Below are positions 34,077 through 45,296 of a DNA stretch of 64,000 nt, piece by piece. Below the pieces are notes generated by a model. That model was given only the letters and a program-made list of their open reading frames with translations, was not told where the DNA came from and did not search any database. The DNA lies in contig MU405236.1 in assembly GCA_022836615.1 (NCBI GenBank), positions 62,001 to 126,000 of the forward strand, given 5' to 3'. The first letter of the stretch is position 1, and each line of letters begins with the position of its first letter. The position numbers and the translations under genes are program-made. This DNA is from Annulohypoxylon bovei var. microspora. Its lineage: Eukaryota > Ascomycota > Sordariomycetes > Xylariales > Hypoxylaceae.

Positions 34077-34745
34077 CGTATCTTGAATGTGGAGATGGCT
34101 GTAAGAACGGGCTAAACTAGAGGGTCCAAGTGTGGAGGTCAAAGCTTAGAGTTTAGGGCAAAATGATGAATGAATATTGCAGACAGGATTTGAGGGAGAA
34201 ACTAGGATGGGAAAATGGACTCAATAATGAAGTTGTAGAGTTGAAGAGTTGTAGGATCTAATCAAACCAAAATCATAAGTTGAAACGAGAGGAGATGGAT
34301 AGCCACTCCGCCCCTGACACGAACCAGCATCATATATGACGTCACATGTGGCTGAGCTTTCTGATTACCAGTGAATACCGCAAACACGACTGTAAAACCA
34401 TTTCATTTTATGTGCAGTAGGTATCATACGAATAGGACTAAGTAGGTACATATGCAGTAAGAACAATACATTGAACATAAATTGATCTAATTATTAGCAA
34501 AACAGCTATGCCGCAGTGTATTCGATAGCAGACAGCAGCTCTAGAGCTAAGTACCTAGTATACAGTTCGACTAAACGCCCAATGCAAACGCTACCCGTGG
34601 CACAGAACGCCGCCGAAATGCCTGGGAGGAATAGTACCTAGTATGTTACAAGCTCGGCTCAGATTACGACCGATAGCACCATTACCGGATCCCGCTTGGG
34701 ATACGACCAATTAGCCCAGTCAAGAGTTATCCTAACTCCTGCATG
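34077..34745. other. Intergenic between LysM and SET9 genes
   Basis: Promoter of the LysM gene and 3' flank of SET9. AT-rich in the middle, no gene seen. Confidence 0.6.
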
Positions 34746-36933
34746 CTAACTAGCAGCTTTCAGACTGGGCTGTCGTCGTCTCATACTACGTCTAATACCG
34801 TTGTATTCATCGTCTTGTTCGTCGTTAGATTCATCCTCTAGATCGAAGTCGGGCCGGATCTTTCGAGGTCGACCTCTTCCCCTTTTCTCCGGGGTCTCCT
34901 TGTTAGGAGTGAAAACGTTGGCCGATGTAGGTACTTTCCGTCCGCGGATCTTAGCCTCGTCCTCCGCTGTTAGAAATCGATGGACGGTTCGGTGGTCCAG
35001 GACGCGCTCCTCTTTGTCATGTTTGCCCTCCTTCTCGGTTTTAGGCCATAGATAACCGTACAGCTTAGAATGCCGCTCGCATCGTGGGCACGAGCTTCGC
35101 GTGAAGTAGGCATTCTGCTGCACAAAGGGGTCGTTACACACAGTGCAGTGTATCCAGGCAGTGTTAGGCTCGGAAAGCAAGATTGGAGTAAGGGTGTAGT
35201 CCCTTGGGGTCCGAGTACGAGACGGGGGGGTATGCTCCTCAACTACATGACTGATAGTTGGGAGCTCACCCTTTGGCGGTCTACCTCTGGGACGACCTCG
35301 TTTGGGGGTAAGTTCATCGTTCGGGTTTGACTCGGCGGGCGAGAGAGTTGAATCAAGTACTTGCGTCGAGTCGCTAGAGATAGGATTCACAGGAGTGGTT
35401 AGGGGCGGAAGAGTAATCACGTCCGAAGGTTGTTCATCGACTTGGCTAGACGGGGGTGTCACCACAATGACTTCACTCATTTGGGCTGTGCTTTCGATAG
35501 TGGGCAGTAGCGCTACCGCGATCGAATCTTGAATGCCGGGAGTGGCCGGAGTGTATGAGATCTCCGAAAGCGATGATGCCTCTACATCTTCCTGTTTTAG
35601 AGAGGTGGTCGGTAATTTCATAGGACTCAGACTTGGCGAACTTAGAACAGGCTCCTTAACATCTTCTTCGGGTGTCGTTGCATCTGTCAAAACCATGTCT
35701 ACGCTTTCACGTCCCGAAGAACGCGCGCTAACCGAATCCTCATCGCTACTTCGTCTGGATAGACTCGGTGGAGTAGGTACGGTCTGAATTTCGTACTGAA
35801 GCGTCTTCATTTTTTTGTCCGGAGTGACCGGTGGTGATTGGAGTGACTCGAACTCGCGCTTCCGCTTTTGGCGTAAGATACCCTGGGGAGCAGGAGATCC
35901 ATGTGTAGACGCACGTTCCGAGTCCACCTTCAGTGTCTTGGATCGCGTCTTCAAAATCCTAGGCCGGATATCAGGTGTGACCGAGGGAGTTCGAGATGCA
36001 GATGCGCAACTGTCATCTCGTCTTCTGTGGCGCAATGAATAACCCTCTATAGATGTTGCCTCGATACTCTTTTTCACAGCCACAGTACCGTCGGCCGGCG
36101 CCCATCCGTTCACCAAGTTGTCCTCGCAAGTCTTGCATAGACATTCGCAGTTATCGACACCAAAGTAGTTTTCGGAGTATGTGACAGAAATCTCTTCCCC
36201 TACTTCGATATCGCGCGCTGCGATGATCTCAATTCCTGCTTGGCCGGTGGTCATCAAGCGCGCATTTGCTCCGCAGTCGTGGTTCGCGAATCGCGCGGGT
36301 CCCATGAACAAGCTTGCGCACTTATTCCTCGCACTGACAACGATGCTGAAGTCCTTCTTTCTCTTAGAAAGTTCCTTCTCTTCCTTCTCTGTAATCAACA
36401 CCTGAATACCTGAAAGGTACTTAACCGGCTGTCCCCTCCTGATATACTTGCGCGCAGTGACGGCAGCTTCATGGCTGACAATCGTGTAGCGATTCGTCGA
36501 GCTAACTTCGTAGGGGCAGTCGGGAAGATAGATCTGCATATAGCGACGAAGATGAGCACGGAAGTCATCCTTTTCCTTGGGGGTCTTGAGTGCGTCATGG
36601 AACTTGCGCAACCCATCTGTCGCAAGTAGTTTTGATTCGGCGGTATCGATATCTGGGTCGATGATAAGATGATTCTGAATGATCTTTGTAATCTCCTCCT
36701 CTTTTACACCTCGCGAGGGGTGATAAGAAGGGCGGTTCTTTGGGATTGTGGTCCAGTAGTAGACCTAGAGTATAGGTTTAGCTTTGTCCCAAGATATAAG
36801 ACCAACTATTCGAAGAATAGCCATTCACACTTACATGATCAACCAATGCGTCTGTCAATATATCATCGTATGATGATAACTGCGCTAGGGTGATCTGTTG
36901 TTTCTTCAAGGTGGTAGACGATTTGGGAGGCAT
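34746..36933 (-). CDS. SET9: SET9, histone H4-K20 methyltransferase (Suv4-20 type)
   Basis: Two exons on the minus strand (36835-36933 and 34746-36764) give 705 residues. Exon 1 encodes MPPKSSTTLKKQQ and a helix (LAQLSSYDDILTDALVDH) joined in phase to VYYWTTIPKNRPSYHPSRGV, the N-terminal pattern of fungal Set9. The SET domain follows (about residues 115-250): RRGQPVKYLSGIQVLITEKE, the AdoMet/catalytic block FMGPARFANHDCGANARL, EISVTYSENYFG, and post-SET cysteines (CECLCKTCEDN). The C-terminal 400 residues are disordered and carry AT-hook-like basic motifs (KRGRPRGRPPKG and KRGRGRPRKI) and four cysteines in a CxxC zinc-knuckle layout (HCTVCN and CPRCE). It should methylate lysine 20 of histone H4 in the nucleus. 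Confidence 0.93.
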
Positions 36934-38258
36934 CGTGACAAGTAGCGTTACCCAGCTGCGCCGGGTGAGAATTAGAAGACGCTAATGTGGATGAAACCAA
37001 AGAGGCGACGTTGGCAAATTTGGGGAATTGGTTTGCCGATATTTGTCTGGGTGAGGTTGTTATTTAAAAGTCTCTCAACAGCCCCAAGAAGCGTCGACCA
37101 CTGTATGCGAGTAAGATGCAAGTCAGGTCAAGTGGTGACACTAGCTGGCCATGAACGTGGTGTCCAAGTAGGGCTGAAATGCAAGTCAGGAGGCGGAGTT
37201 GAGGTTAACAACAGATCCCTCCAAGCGCCAGCGCATAAACGCTTATCTGTGCCTTTTATTAAAGGTTGCCGTCATAAGCTGACGGGATGAGATTGTCTAG
37301 TTGTAGGGTATATATCGTCGTCATGCGGAGGTCGAACTAGGGAAGGCGAATGAGAGAAGGGAAACGAGTATGAAAAGGGAGAAGGGAATATATGAAGGTG
37401 TCCTTTGATTATGACAATGCCCATTGATACTAAAAGAAGGTCATGGCACAGTTGTTGAATTCGACTGTCAGGAAAGGAAATATGAACGTCGGAAGAAGTC
37501 AATTGGGAACGTCTACTTGTGAAATCCAGTCTAGAAACAAGAATAAGAAACGGAAACGCAATTCTAATAGTGTAAACCGAAATCCATAACATAAGTTCGA
37601 ACGGAACTTCGAACAAATGTGGGTGAAAGTGCCGGCCCCTTGCGAATGGGCGCAAAAGGTGAAAGCGTGAAAGCTTAGAGCGCGAAAAGTGGAAAAAAGA
37701 GGGTGGCAGGTCAACCACCTGGGCAGATGTTCGAAGTGGATCCCTCTGATGCAATCAGTCGATCAATTTCAAGTTCGGGGAGGGAACTCCAGGGGAAAAG
37801 CTGAGCCACCATCTAAATCAAGCCTCACTAAGATGGGTCCTTCCGTTGCCGTCTAAGGTTAGAAAATCGACGCACCCCTAGCCCGTCGCCAGCCACAATT
37901 GGAAGTTCCTGGCAGGACTGGCCCCCGAAATGGCCCCATCCCATTACATAAGGTACCTACAAGTACAGATCTTAACCCAATTGAGAACCTTGTGTTGGAA
38001 GTGTTGGAGCAGGGGCCATCTGCACTTTAACGTTCTCAGACCATTAATATATCCGCTAACCAGATCCAAGTTCAGGGACCCGGAATCGACAACCAATCAA
38101 ACCACATTTTCGCATCTCAGCCTTAAACGATTTTCGACAGAGCCTCGAAATTTCAACCTCAAATAAGTCTTCCGATCGCTATCCTCACCTCTTTCTTATA
38201 CTATCGCATCGCATTCCCCGCGATTGGTGCCCTGCATTGAGGGTGTATACCGGCCAAG
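36934..38258. other. Divergent promoter region between SET9 and uL14m
   Basis: About 1.3 kb serving two divergent housekeeping genes. Open frames at 36985-37290 and 37272-37754 have no recognised product and are probably chance. Confidence 0.55.
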
Positions 38259-38802
38259 ATGATTCAGCTTAAGGTACTATAGGAGATCCTCAAAAAACGC
38301 TTTGATATGTCTCGTTTGTTAACCGGAAGTGCGGGAACTCATAGACGATACTTAATTGTATTGATAACTCCGGTGCCGCCTTAGTCGAATGCGCTCTCGT
38401 CGTTGGCCAGAAGAGACACGCCACCATCGGTACGTCTAGAATTCGCCAGATATCAGCTCCACGTCTTTCCATCTATGACCGATCACTAAACTGAGACTCC
38501 CCGCAGGTGACAGAATAGTAGCCATCGTCCAGAAGTCCCGAGGAGCTGGCGACGCCGGCATGAGCACCGCCTCCGCCACGAACAAGGTGAAGCGCGGAGA
38601 CATAAGACACGCTATCATCGTCCGTACCAGGAAGCAGGTTCAGCGCCCCGACGGCAGCGTCGTCCGCTTCGCCGATAACGCCTGCGTCCTCATCAACAAG
38701 GCCGGAGACCCAATTGGCACCCGTGTCAACGGTGTTGTGGGTTCCGAGCTTAGGAGACGTGGATGGAGCAAGATTTTAAGTATGGCGCCGGCTCATGCGT
38801 AG
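38259..38802 (+). CDS. MRPL38: Mitochondrial ribosomal protein uL14m
   Basis: Three exons (38259-38273, 38345-38429, 38507-38802) give 131 residues, close to yeast Mrpl38. The start codon lies in a 15-base first exon (MIQLK), joined to TILNCIDNSGAALVECALVV and then GDRIVAIVQKSRG. The universal L14 signature region follows (KRGDIRHAIIVRTRKQVQRP, then FADNACVLINKAGDPIGTRV). The protein sits at the subunit interface of the mitochondrial large ribosomal subunit. No cleavable presequence is obvious; as in yeast, the native N-terminus may serve for import. Introns are 71 and 77 bases. Confidence 0.92.
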
Positions 38803-39445
38803 TTATACTGGGAGGAAGCACCCTGGACGATATGAAAGTACGAATAACGTCATGAAAGGAAAGGGGGGGATATAAAATCAATCCATACCAACAACCAAAC
38901 CAAAGAACCCTAAAATCTAGCATGGGTTAGTAGATGGATAGGCGTTACTACGTCACAGGTTGTACGAAATTTTGTACTATACGGACATGGAGCTCGCATG
39001 AAGAAGGCGTTGGAAGAGTACCAGGTATATCAGCACAACCTGGCAGAGCTTGCACACGACGCCCGGAATCGCAGATCACTCTCGCGATCGAACGTACAAA
39101 ATCCCCAAGTATCACGCTACATTCTTGACAGTGCCCATTTTGTGCTCGTAGTACAAGCTCCATCTTAGTAGTCATAGACTTGGCGATAGGTTGATGGCAC
39201 ATTGAACAAGTATTACGTGGAAGTGTGACTTTGTGATGCAAATGAGAGTATATTCACTATGCCTGTGTCCCCAAAATCAAGGCACCGACTCCCCGACGAC
39301 GAGATAGTATCATATGTAACTATCGCGGGTCTGCTCTAAAACGCCGGCTCCATGCAATACTTCGAATGACCTCAACGGTCGCATCAAAAGTCCCTGCATA
39401 TGCTCGTCACCCGACCTTCGTGGTAACCGCAAGTTAAAATTTTGA
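38803..39445. other. Convergent intergenic region between uL14m and RPB9
   Basis: A minus-strand open frame (38948-39241) with CSMC and CQEC pairs exists but starts without ATG and has no known relative, so it is not called. Otherwise 3' flanks. Confidence 0.5.
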
Positions 39446-40681
39446 TTACTGGAAGATGTGACCACACCCGCAGCACACATAGAAAAGTTTCTGTCGAGAA
39501 CTTGTTAGACATCTCATCCCTATCACCGAGATCACCTAAGCAATGGGGGTAACACTAACCATTCCGGTCTCCGCGCTTCGCTGCTGAGATTGGAAAAATA
39601 CGGCTTCGTCATGTTTGCACACGGGGCAAGTGGTGTTTGATCGAGGAAGCTAAATGACGGAAACACAGGTCAGCACAAAGCTCAGCAAGAGAGCACATAC
39701 GACGCATGTCCCCCAAAGCTAGACGCCCCGTGTTGAATATTGTTAAGTCATTTTGCATTTGCCGCTACCAGGCTATCTGTCCGATGGCAATGAGATGTGA
39801 TAAGGGAAACTCGTGAGAGTATGTGAGATGATCAGGCCATGGTTAATGAGGTCATCCCAGGCAAGACTGCTCATGCTAGAACGGCACAGACATTGAGCTC
39901 ATCAAGCTCAATTTGTACTTCCTCTTTAGGGTTCCTGTACGACCCCGGCAGAGTGCAACGGTATCATGTTGGGTCAGATTGACGAGTAGACTCAATAAAA
40001 CATTGATACGTCATCGTCATCCGGGGGGTCCTCGAGTGCTTCGGGAGGATCTGCGTCTGAAGCTCCGAGAAGGTGATCTAGAGAAAGATAAGGGAGAGAA
40101 TTCTCTATTGAAGGGTCCGAGGTGTCGGGTGATTCACAGGAAGCGAATTTGTCGGTCCACATTGCCTTTCCTTGGTCGTCTAAGAAATTCCAACAGTTTG
40201 CGGATTGTAGGAAGTTGAGTGATCTCTTGACCGCAAATTCCGGATGGTGCGCGACGAAGTGGTTGTACTCCTCAACTGATGCAGGGTCTTCACACGATTG
40301 GCAATGGAGGAGGGTCACGCCACATCTCAGACAGATAGCCACGTTGTTATCGGCAGAGGCAGGGGTGGAGGTAGAAGCAGAGGCGGGAGGGGGAGTTTGG
40401 TAAGAGGAAGAAACATCATTACGAACCGTAGGGTCCGATCCAACGTCCTGAGTTACTCCTGCAGTTTCGCCGGCCGCGTTATTCATAACATTGCGGAAGA
40501 CGCAAGAAGAGGTAGCTTCCTCGGTGTACTGGCATGTACGGCACGTGAACTGTAGCTTGTGCGCGTCCTCGTCTTCCTTGGGATACAACATGTTGGAGCA
40601 CTCAGAGCAGAAGCGAAATGTTATTTGCTCCTGGTTGCTCTTGGGGGCTTCACCATCGTTGCTAGGAGCTGGCGAAGACAT
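39446..40681 (-). CDS. RPB9: RNA polymerase II subunit RPB9
   Basis: Three exons on the minus strand (40427-40681, 39560-39649, 39446-39490) give 129 residues, close to other fungal Rpb9. The first zinc ribbon is C25-x2-C28 ... C47-x2-C50 (FRFCSECSNMLYP and TCRTCQY). The linker ends ETAGVTQDVGSDPT, and exon 2 resumes with LPRSNTTCPVCKHDEAVFFQ. The second ribbon is C93-x2-C96 and C121-x2-C124 (FYVCCGCGHIF). Rpb9 acts in start-site choice, fidelity and transcript cleavage with TFIIS. The first intron is 777 bases, with a gttcgt donor and a gctgac branch/tttag acceptor; the second is 69 bases. The large intron stays open in frame for 435 bases (separate entry). Confidence 0.9.
39992..40426 (-). 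other. In-frame open reading region inside the RPB9 first intron
   Basis: If the first RPB9 intron is not spliced, translation continues from exon 1 for 144 more codons to a TGA at 39992. The stretch begins with a Ser/Pro/Ala linker (QTPPPASASTSTPASAD), then ICLRCGVTLLHCQSCED with two CxxC pairs seven residues apart, then a helical part (VEEYNHFVAHHPEF and WNFLDDQGKAMWTDKF) and an acidic tail (PPDDDDVSMFY). Third codon positions are C/T-rich, as in neighbouring genes. It may be an alternative terminal exon giving a 229-residue Rpb9 variant without the second zinc ribbon, or the relic of an inserted coding sequence. Family not recognised. Confidence 0.5.
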
Positions 40682-41665
40682 CTTGATTACCTAGGTGCTT
40701 TTAGGTGTGCAGGGTCTCTGGTCTCCTTATTGTTAAATGTCGGGTGAAACGATCGAGGATTGCCGCAAGGATGAGAGAGACCCTAAGGACGGGCTTTTCT
40801 GGTTTTACTAATATCCTAGCTATTACCGTTGCGAGAGAATATTTAGGTATTGGCGAGAATTGAGAATTGATTTGTGTGTACCGACGATTTTTAATGTGAG
40901 TTGGTTGATCAAAAAACACCAAAGCTTCCAAGGTTGTATGAGGTGAGAAATGATGTTTTATGGTTTTATGTGCTGGCATTGAATGAAGAAAGATTGAAAG
41001 GTTGAAAGATGGATCAGGTTCCTAGGTTATGTGACTAGGTAACTTTAGGAATAGTCGATTCTAGATTCAGCACCGGGCTCACAGCCCTCTTACTTGGCGG
41101 TGGGTGTACCTAAGTACCTACTCCAAGCAGTCCAAGTCATTGGCACTGGGCAATTACAGCACTTACCTAAGTCACCCCGCGTTTCATCTTATTCCGTCGT
41201 CAGGTTGCCCCGCTCAACTGACAGCATCCTCGTGATCGCTCTTACCTACCTAGGTGAAGTCCCCAGCAACTAAAAATCCACTTGGTCACTAAACTTGACT
41301 TGCATCATCGTCATCAACAACAATAACATCAACAACCACATCACTCGCTTTTCCCACCTACCTTCTGTTAGGTACTCGGGCATAATCAAAGCTGGTTTGG
41401 GTAAATTTGCTTGAATGTCCAATTTGTCCTCTTTCGTAATCCTTCAATTGAATAACCTCCGGATTTATTTCTAAGGTTATCGAGCTTCTCTGCGATAAAC
41501 ATCAGCCGATCCACTCACTCTTTCGTCTACCTACGTGGTAGTTCAATTATCGCATCAACACACACTCTACTGCTACACCAGTCTTGTGAAAGGGCTAGTA
41601 AATGAAATATAGGAGTCTTCTGTCCTATTACTAGCATTGTAGTCTTTGTATATCTATAATACGAG
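40682..41665. other. Divergent promoter region between RPB9 and the Pin1-type isomerase
   Basis: About 1 kb with no gene. CCTAGG motifs near 41030 and 41247. A pyrimidine-rich leader precedes the isomerase start. Confidence 0.6.
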
Positions 41666-42310
41666 ATGGTAAGTCTATCCAGAAACCGTCGACTGTCGGT
41701 CTAGAGGGATCGGCACTGCAAATATCCCGGGTCCATTCATCATCGTACCAACAAGATCACTAATATTAGCTTCCATTAGGATACTGATTCCGGATTACCA
41801 CCCAGCTGGGAGGTGCGTCACAGCAACTCTAAGAACCTCCCGTACTACTTCAACGCGAATGATAAGGTCTCGCGCTGGGAGCCACCGGTTGGTACCGATA
41901 CAGAGAAGTTAAAGAAGTATATGGCCACCCACCACTCGGCCACCACGCAGATCTCTTCCGCCGGCAAACCCGAGGGCAAGATCCGCGCCGCCCACCTACT
42001 GGTGAAGCACCGCGACAGCCGACGACCCGCGAGCTGGCGCGAGAGTGAAATTACTCGAACTAAGGAGGAAGCCATGGCCATTATCAAGGCCCACGAGCAG
42101 AAGATCAAGAGCGGTTCTGTATCCCTCGGGGAACTTGCTATGAGCGAGAGCGACTGCAGTTCGGCCAGAAAGAGAGGCGACTTGGGATATTTCGGCAAGG
42201 GAGACATGCAGAAGGAATTTGAAGAGGCCGCTTTCGCATTGCAGCCGGGCCAGATGAGCAGTGTTGTGGAAACGGCAAGCGGGCTACACTTGATCGAGAG
42301 ATTGGTATAG
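41666..42310 (+). CDS. ESS1: Pin1/Ess1-type peptidyl-prolyl isomerase
   Basis: Two exons: the first carries only the start codon (41666-41668), and after a 111-base intron the second (41780-42310) carries the rest; 177 residues in all. An N-terminal WW domain spans about residues 7-37 (LPPSWEVRHSNSKNLPYYFN, W11 and W34). The parvulin domain begins with RAAHLLVKHRDSRRPASW, including the basic phosphate-binding cluster, and contains the active-site cysteine in SESDCSSARKRGDLGYFG and the end GLHLIERLV. This enzyme isomerises phospho-Ser/Thr-Pro bonds, for example in the RNA polymerase II C-terminal repeats. An intron directly after ATG means that predictors requiring a longer first exon can miss the start. 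Confidence 0.94.
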
Positions 42311-42918
42311 ATCCCCCTACATGGTAGGAAAAGGGGGTCGATACTATAACTACATTCAGAACTAGGGCTAGGCAAACATCACGTCCATGAAATTAAGAAC
42401 CATTTTCCATCATTCGGCATGGCGCAGAGGAAACCTTGAGAGTTTCCCCTTCCTTCAATATCCACTAGGTACCTAGGTACTTAAACTTGTTTCTTGACCT
42501 TACTATTCATTCACTCGAGCCGATTTTATTTTTATTTTTTAATATTCCGTATTACTACCGAGCTGTAATCTACATATGTAGGTAGCGGTGGTTTTTGAGA
42601 AGCCACCAAAAATCTGTGTAGTCTGCCAATTCTCCCCTAAACGTCTGGCTTCAATTGCAAGTTACTAGCACCTTTTAAGATCATGGACAGACTGCGTCCT
42701 ACCCCTATCTAGTTTGGTTACACGAAATTTCCTTCTTCTATGTATCCTTCCACATACTGCTACGCTGCCGCGTCGCAAGCTAACGTGAATTGATATATTT
42801 AATCATGTGAGACCGCGTACATGCGGGAGCCCAGGATGGAAATGCGGAAATACAGCATTTTCTCATCGCGATGTGGTCTTTGAAAGACCGGATTTAGATC
42901 ACGATCCAGCGATGCAGA
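42311..42918. other. Intergenic, no gene seen
   Basis: 3' flank of the isomerase gene, with a CCTAGG motif near 42470-42480 and a T-rich tract near 42530-42542. Confidence 0.6.
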
Positions 42919-43251
42919 TCAGTGATATTTTGAAAGTAAGTCAACGTGGGGGTGTTCTTCTCCATCTATGACGCTGGAATAGAATCTCACCTGCTGAGAT
43001 GAAGAGACATTCTGTTGAGTAGCCTTGGGCACCTTCGGTATGAGGCGAGCGGCGTCGTGCGACGTTGCGAGGGTGAGAAAGTACGCATATGTGTGCGCCG
43101 CGGGATCGACGATACGGTGGATAGGAATTCTCTTGCACCTTAAATCACGATCCCGTAGGCAAGCACCGATCCCATGATCGTGATCCTCGTGCGGCCCGAG
43201 TTGCCTCCCGTCTCCGGTTGTAAATATTGTAGAACCGCAAAATAAAAACAT
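42919..43251 (-). CDS. Hypothetical 110-residue protein
   Basis: ATG-initiated frame with a short hydrophobic start (MFLFCGSTIFTTG), a His/Asp-rich stretch (GPHEDHDHGIGACLRDRD) and a basic middle (KRIPIHRIVDP). A gtgag donor-like site occurs late in the frame (after SSSQQ, near 42992), so the true end may lie in a further exon. I do not recognise the family, and it may be non-coding. Confidence 0.3.
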   Translation of the reverse strand: MFLFCGSTIFTTGDGRQLGPHEDHDHGIGACLRDRDLRCKRIPIHRIVDPAAHTYAYFLTLATSHDAARLIPKVPKATQQNVSSSQQVRFYSSVIDGEEHPHVDLLSKYH

Positions 43252-43553
43252 CGCCCCATCTACAGAAAATCCGGTTCGACAATCATGATGATGTTGCGGG
43301 CAATATGCTGATTATGATATCATATTTAAATGGCTTGGAAAGCAGGCGATGAGACAGGTTAATTGACATATGTTCATAAAGCTAGGTAGCTAAAAATAAA
43401 AATAAAAAACCCCCCGGAGTATCGCTGTGTCTATCCCTAACATATGTGGTGGTATCATTCGCTATGCCCGAAGCGCCCATACAACGTCAAGACATCTCAT
43501 ATCTCATTTATCATCGTGGTCCACTAAACCGGAGCTGCCGGTTTAAAGTCGCC
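43252..43553. other. Intergenic, 3' flank of the LrgAB fusion gene
   Basis: Short AT-rich gap with an A-rich/C-rich junction near 43395-43417. Nothing else seen. Confidence 0.6.
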
Positions 43554-45296
43554 TCACAGGGATGCCAAGGAAATCACAGCCTCCGAGACACCGGGTAGCG
43601 CCGTAAGTGCTACTGTCATAGCTCCGAACAAAGTCATTGACAATGCGGAATACGCAGTAGCCCTCGAGTCCCGCTCGATCAGGTGTGCCGTGCCCATCGC
43701 CGCAGCGTTGATGCCCACCGTCACGCCGGCCGCGATGACCGCGTTGTCTGAACCGACGCTTCGCCATAGCTCCTTCTCGTTCCCTCCTGCCACGAATCCC
43801 TTTTCCACATCGCTGTCGCTATCACTACTGCTACCATTGTCCGGCTTCTCCTGGCATTTTTGATCTTGTATCCGCAGCATGGAGAATACCCAGTCCCCGG
43901 CCATCTGGAACAGGATTCCGCCGAATATCACCATTGCGCTCATGATCGTAGCGCTTCCGCCTAGATTTTGAATCGCAGGTACTCCGAGAGCGATCGTGAC
44001 GGATCGGGCAGCGAAAGCAAGAGCGTCGGTAGGTTTCAATCCAATCACGTGGGCGACGAGGACGTTGAGGAAGACGTTGACCACGGCGAGTATTGCGCAC
44101 GTAGCAAATACCGTGATACAGCTTTCCCACAGCTCTTTTCGGTATTCGAACATCTTGAAACCTAGGCAAACGATGCCGGCGTCCAGGATTGGCCCGGAAA
44201 GATCGCCAGCCCCGATGTGACTTGTCAGATTACCACCGCCCATAATGGCGATTATGCTTCCCGCTAAGGTATTGTGTCTGCGAAACTCGGAGATGACAAT
44301 GTCGATGGTCTGCTTGGTGTAAGCTGTCTTGATCCAGAGGTAGCACGTGCCAAGTGCCCAGGTAACCATCACCGGATTCGCCAAAATGACTACCGTCAAC
44401 CTTAGTCGCGGGAATCGCTGGAGGCCGCATGATGTCTTCAACGACCTTTGGAACTGGACAGCCAATATCCAAAATAGCACGAAACATAGAGCTTCAAATG
44501 GCGTGTCGTAATGAGTCGCGATTGACACCGGAATTCCGACTATGGCAATGAGTAGAAAGCAAATCCATAGCGGGGCAGTTCGGACAAGATGATCTACAGA
44601 TTGCGCGGATGAATCCTTTTTCGCCGGCTCGATCGAAGCAAGAGAATCGTTCTTCGCTTCAGCCACACTTATCTGAGATAGCTGGGATAGGGGCCTCGGA
44701 GATCCTTCTGCTGGCGGTGCTGGCAATGCTGCGGAAGGGCTAGGCCAAGACTTGTTGTCGTTTTCTAGATTGAGCACTTCCGTTTGTCGTCCTCGAAATC
44801 GTCGCTCTAGCTTGAAACTTCCTGCCGCGATTAAGAAAGAGCCGACGTAACCCATCAGAGTGGTTATAGCTAATTTAAATTAGTGGTGTTCTGTAGAATA
44901 GTAATATTCCCTTTATAGCTTACCGAAGGCACCGGTAATCCTAAAGATTTCGATAGCACTGGGTGTGTGATCTTTGTTGAGCATTATGAACGAAGCCACA
45001 AAACCGAAAGACATATGACGGCCGAGGAAATCAGTTGGACCACGCAAGTGCTTCGTATATATTTGCGTAGTACCTTCATGAATGTAGTCCGCGACGATCA
45101 TGAGGACCCAGATCAGGAGCATTACTAAGATGGAAGCCGGGAGGTTGAATGAATGAAGATCAAGTATGAGCTGGATGGGTACAACGAGGAATTGGATAAG
45201 AGCGATAAACGCAAATCCTATACCGGCATCTCGGAATCTCTTGATCGTTGCCGGTGCCTGGAGGCTCCTGCACAGCTGTTGGGTAAAGGATATCAT
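43554..45296 (-). CDS. LrgA-LrgB (CidA-CidB) fusion membrane transporter
   Basis: Two exons on the minus strand (44924-45296 and 43554-44869) give 562 residues. The N-terminal third holds helices like bacterial LrgA/CidA holin-like proteins (GIGFAFIALIQFLVVPIQLI, LPASILVMLLIWVLMIVADY). A cytosolic Ser/Pro-rich linker follows. The second half resembles LrgB/CidB: GAGDLSGPILDAGIVCLGFK, AARSVTIALGVPAIQNLGGS, and the late block NAAAMGTAHLIERDSRATAY then SALSMTLFGAMTVALTAL. The same fusion in plants is PLGG1, a plastid glycolate/glycerate carrier; bacterial pairs export small carboxylates or affect autolysis. The fungal role is not known to me. A Ser/Asp acidic loop (SSSDSDSDVEKG) splits the LrgB part. 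Confidence 0.85.

Noticed and set aside
37272..37754. 160-residue minus-strand frame between SET9 and uL14m
   Set aside because: Ser/Phe/His-rich with no family resemblance, inside a divergent promoter; likely chance.
38948..39241. Minus-strand frame with two CxxC pairs
   Set aside because: It has no ATG start, lies in the 3' gap between two convergent genes, and shows no other conserved feature.
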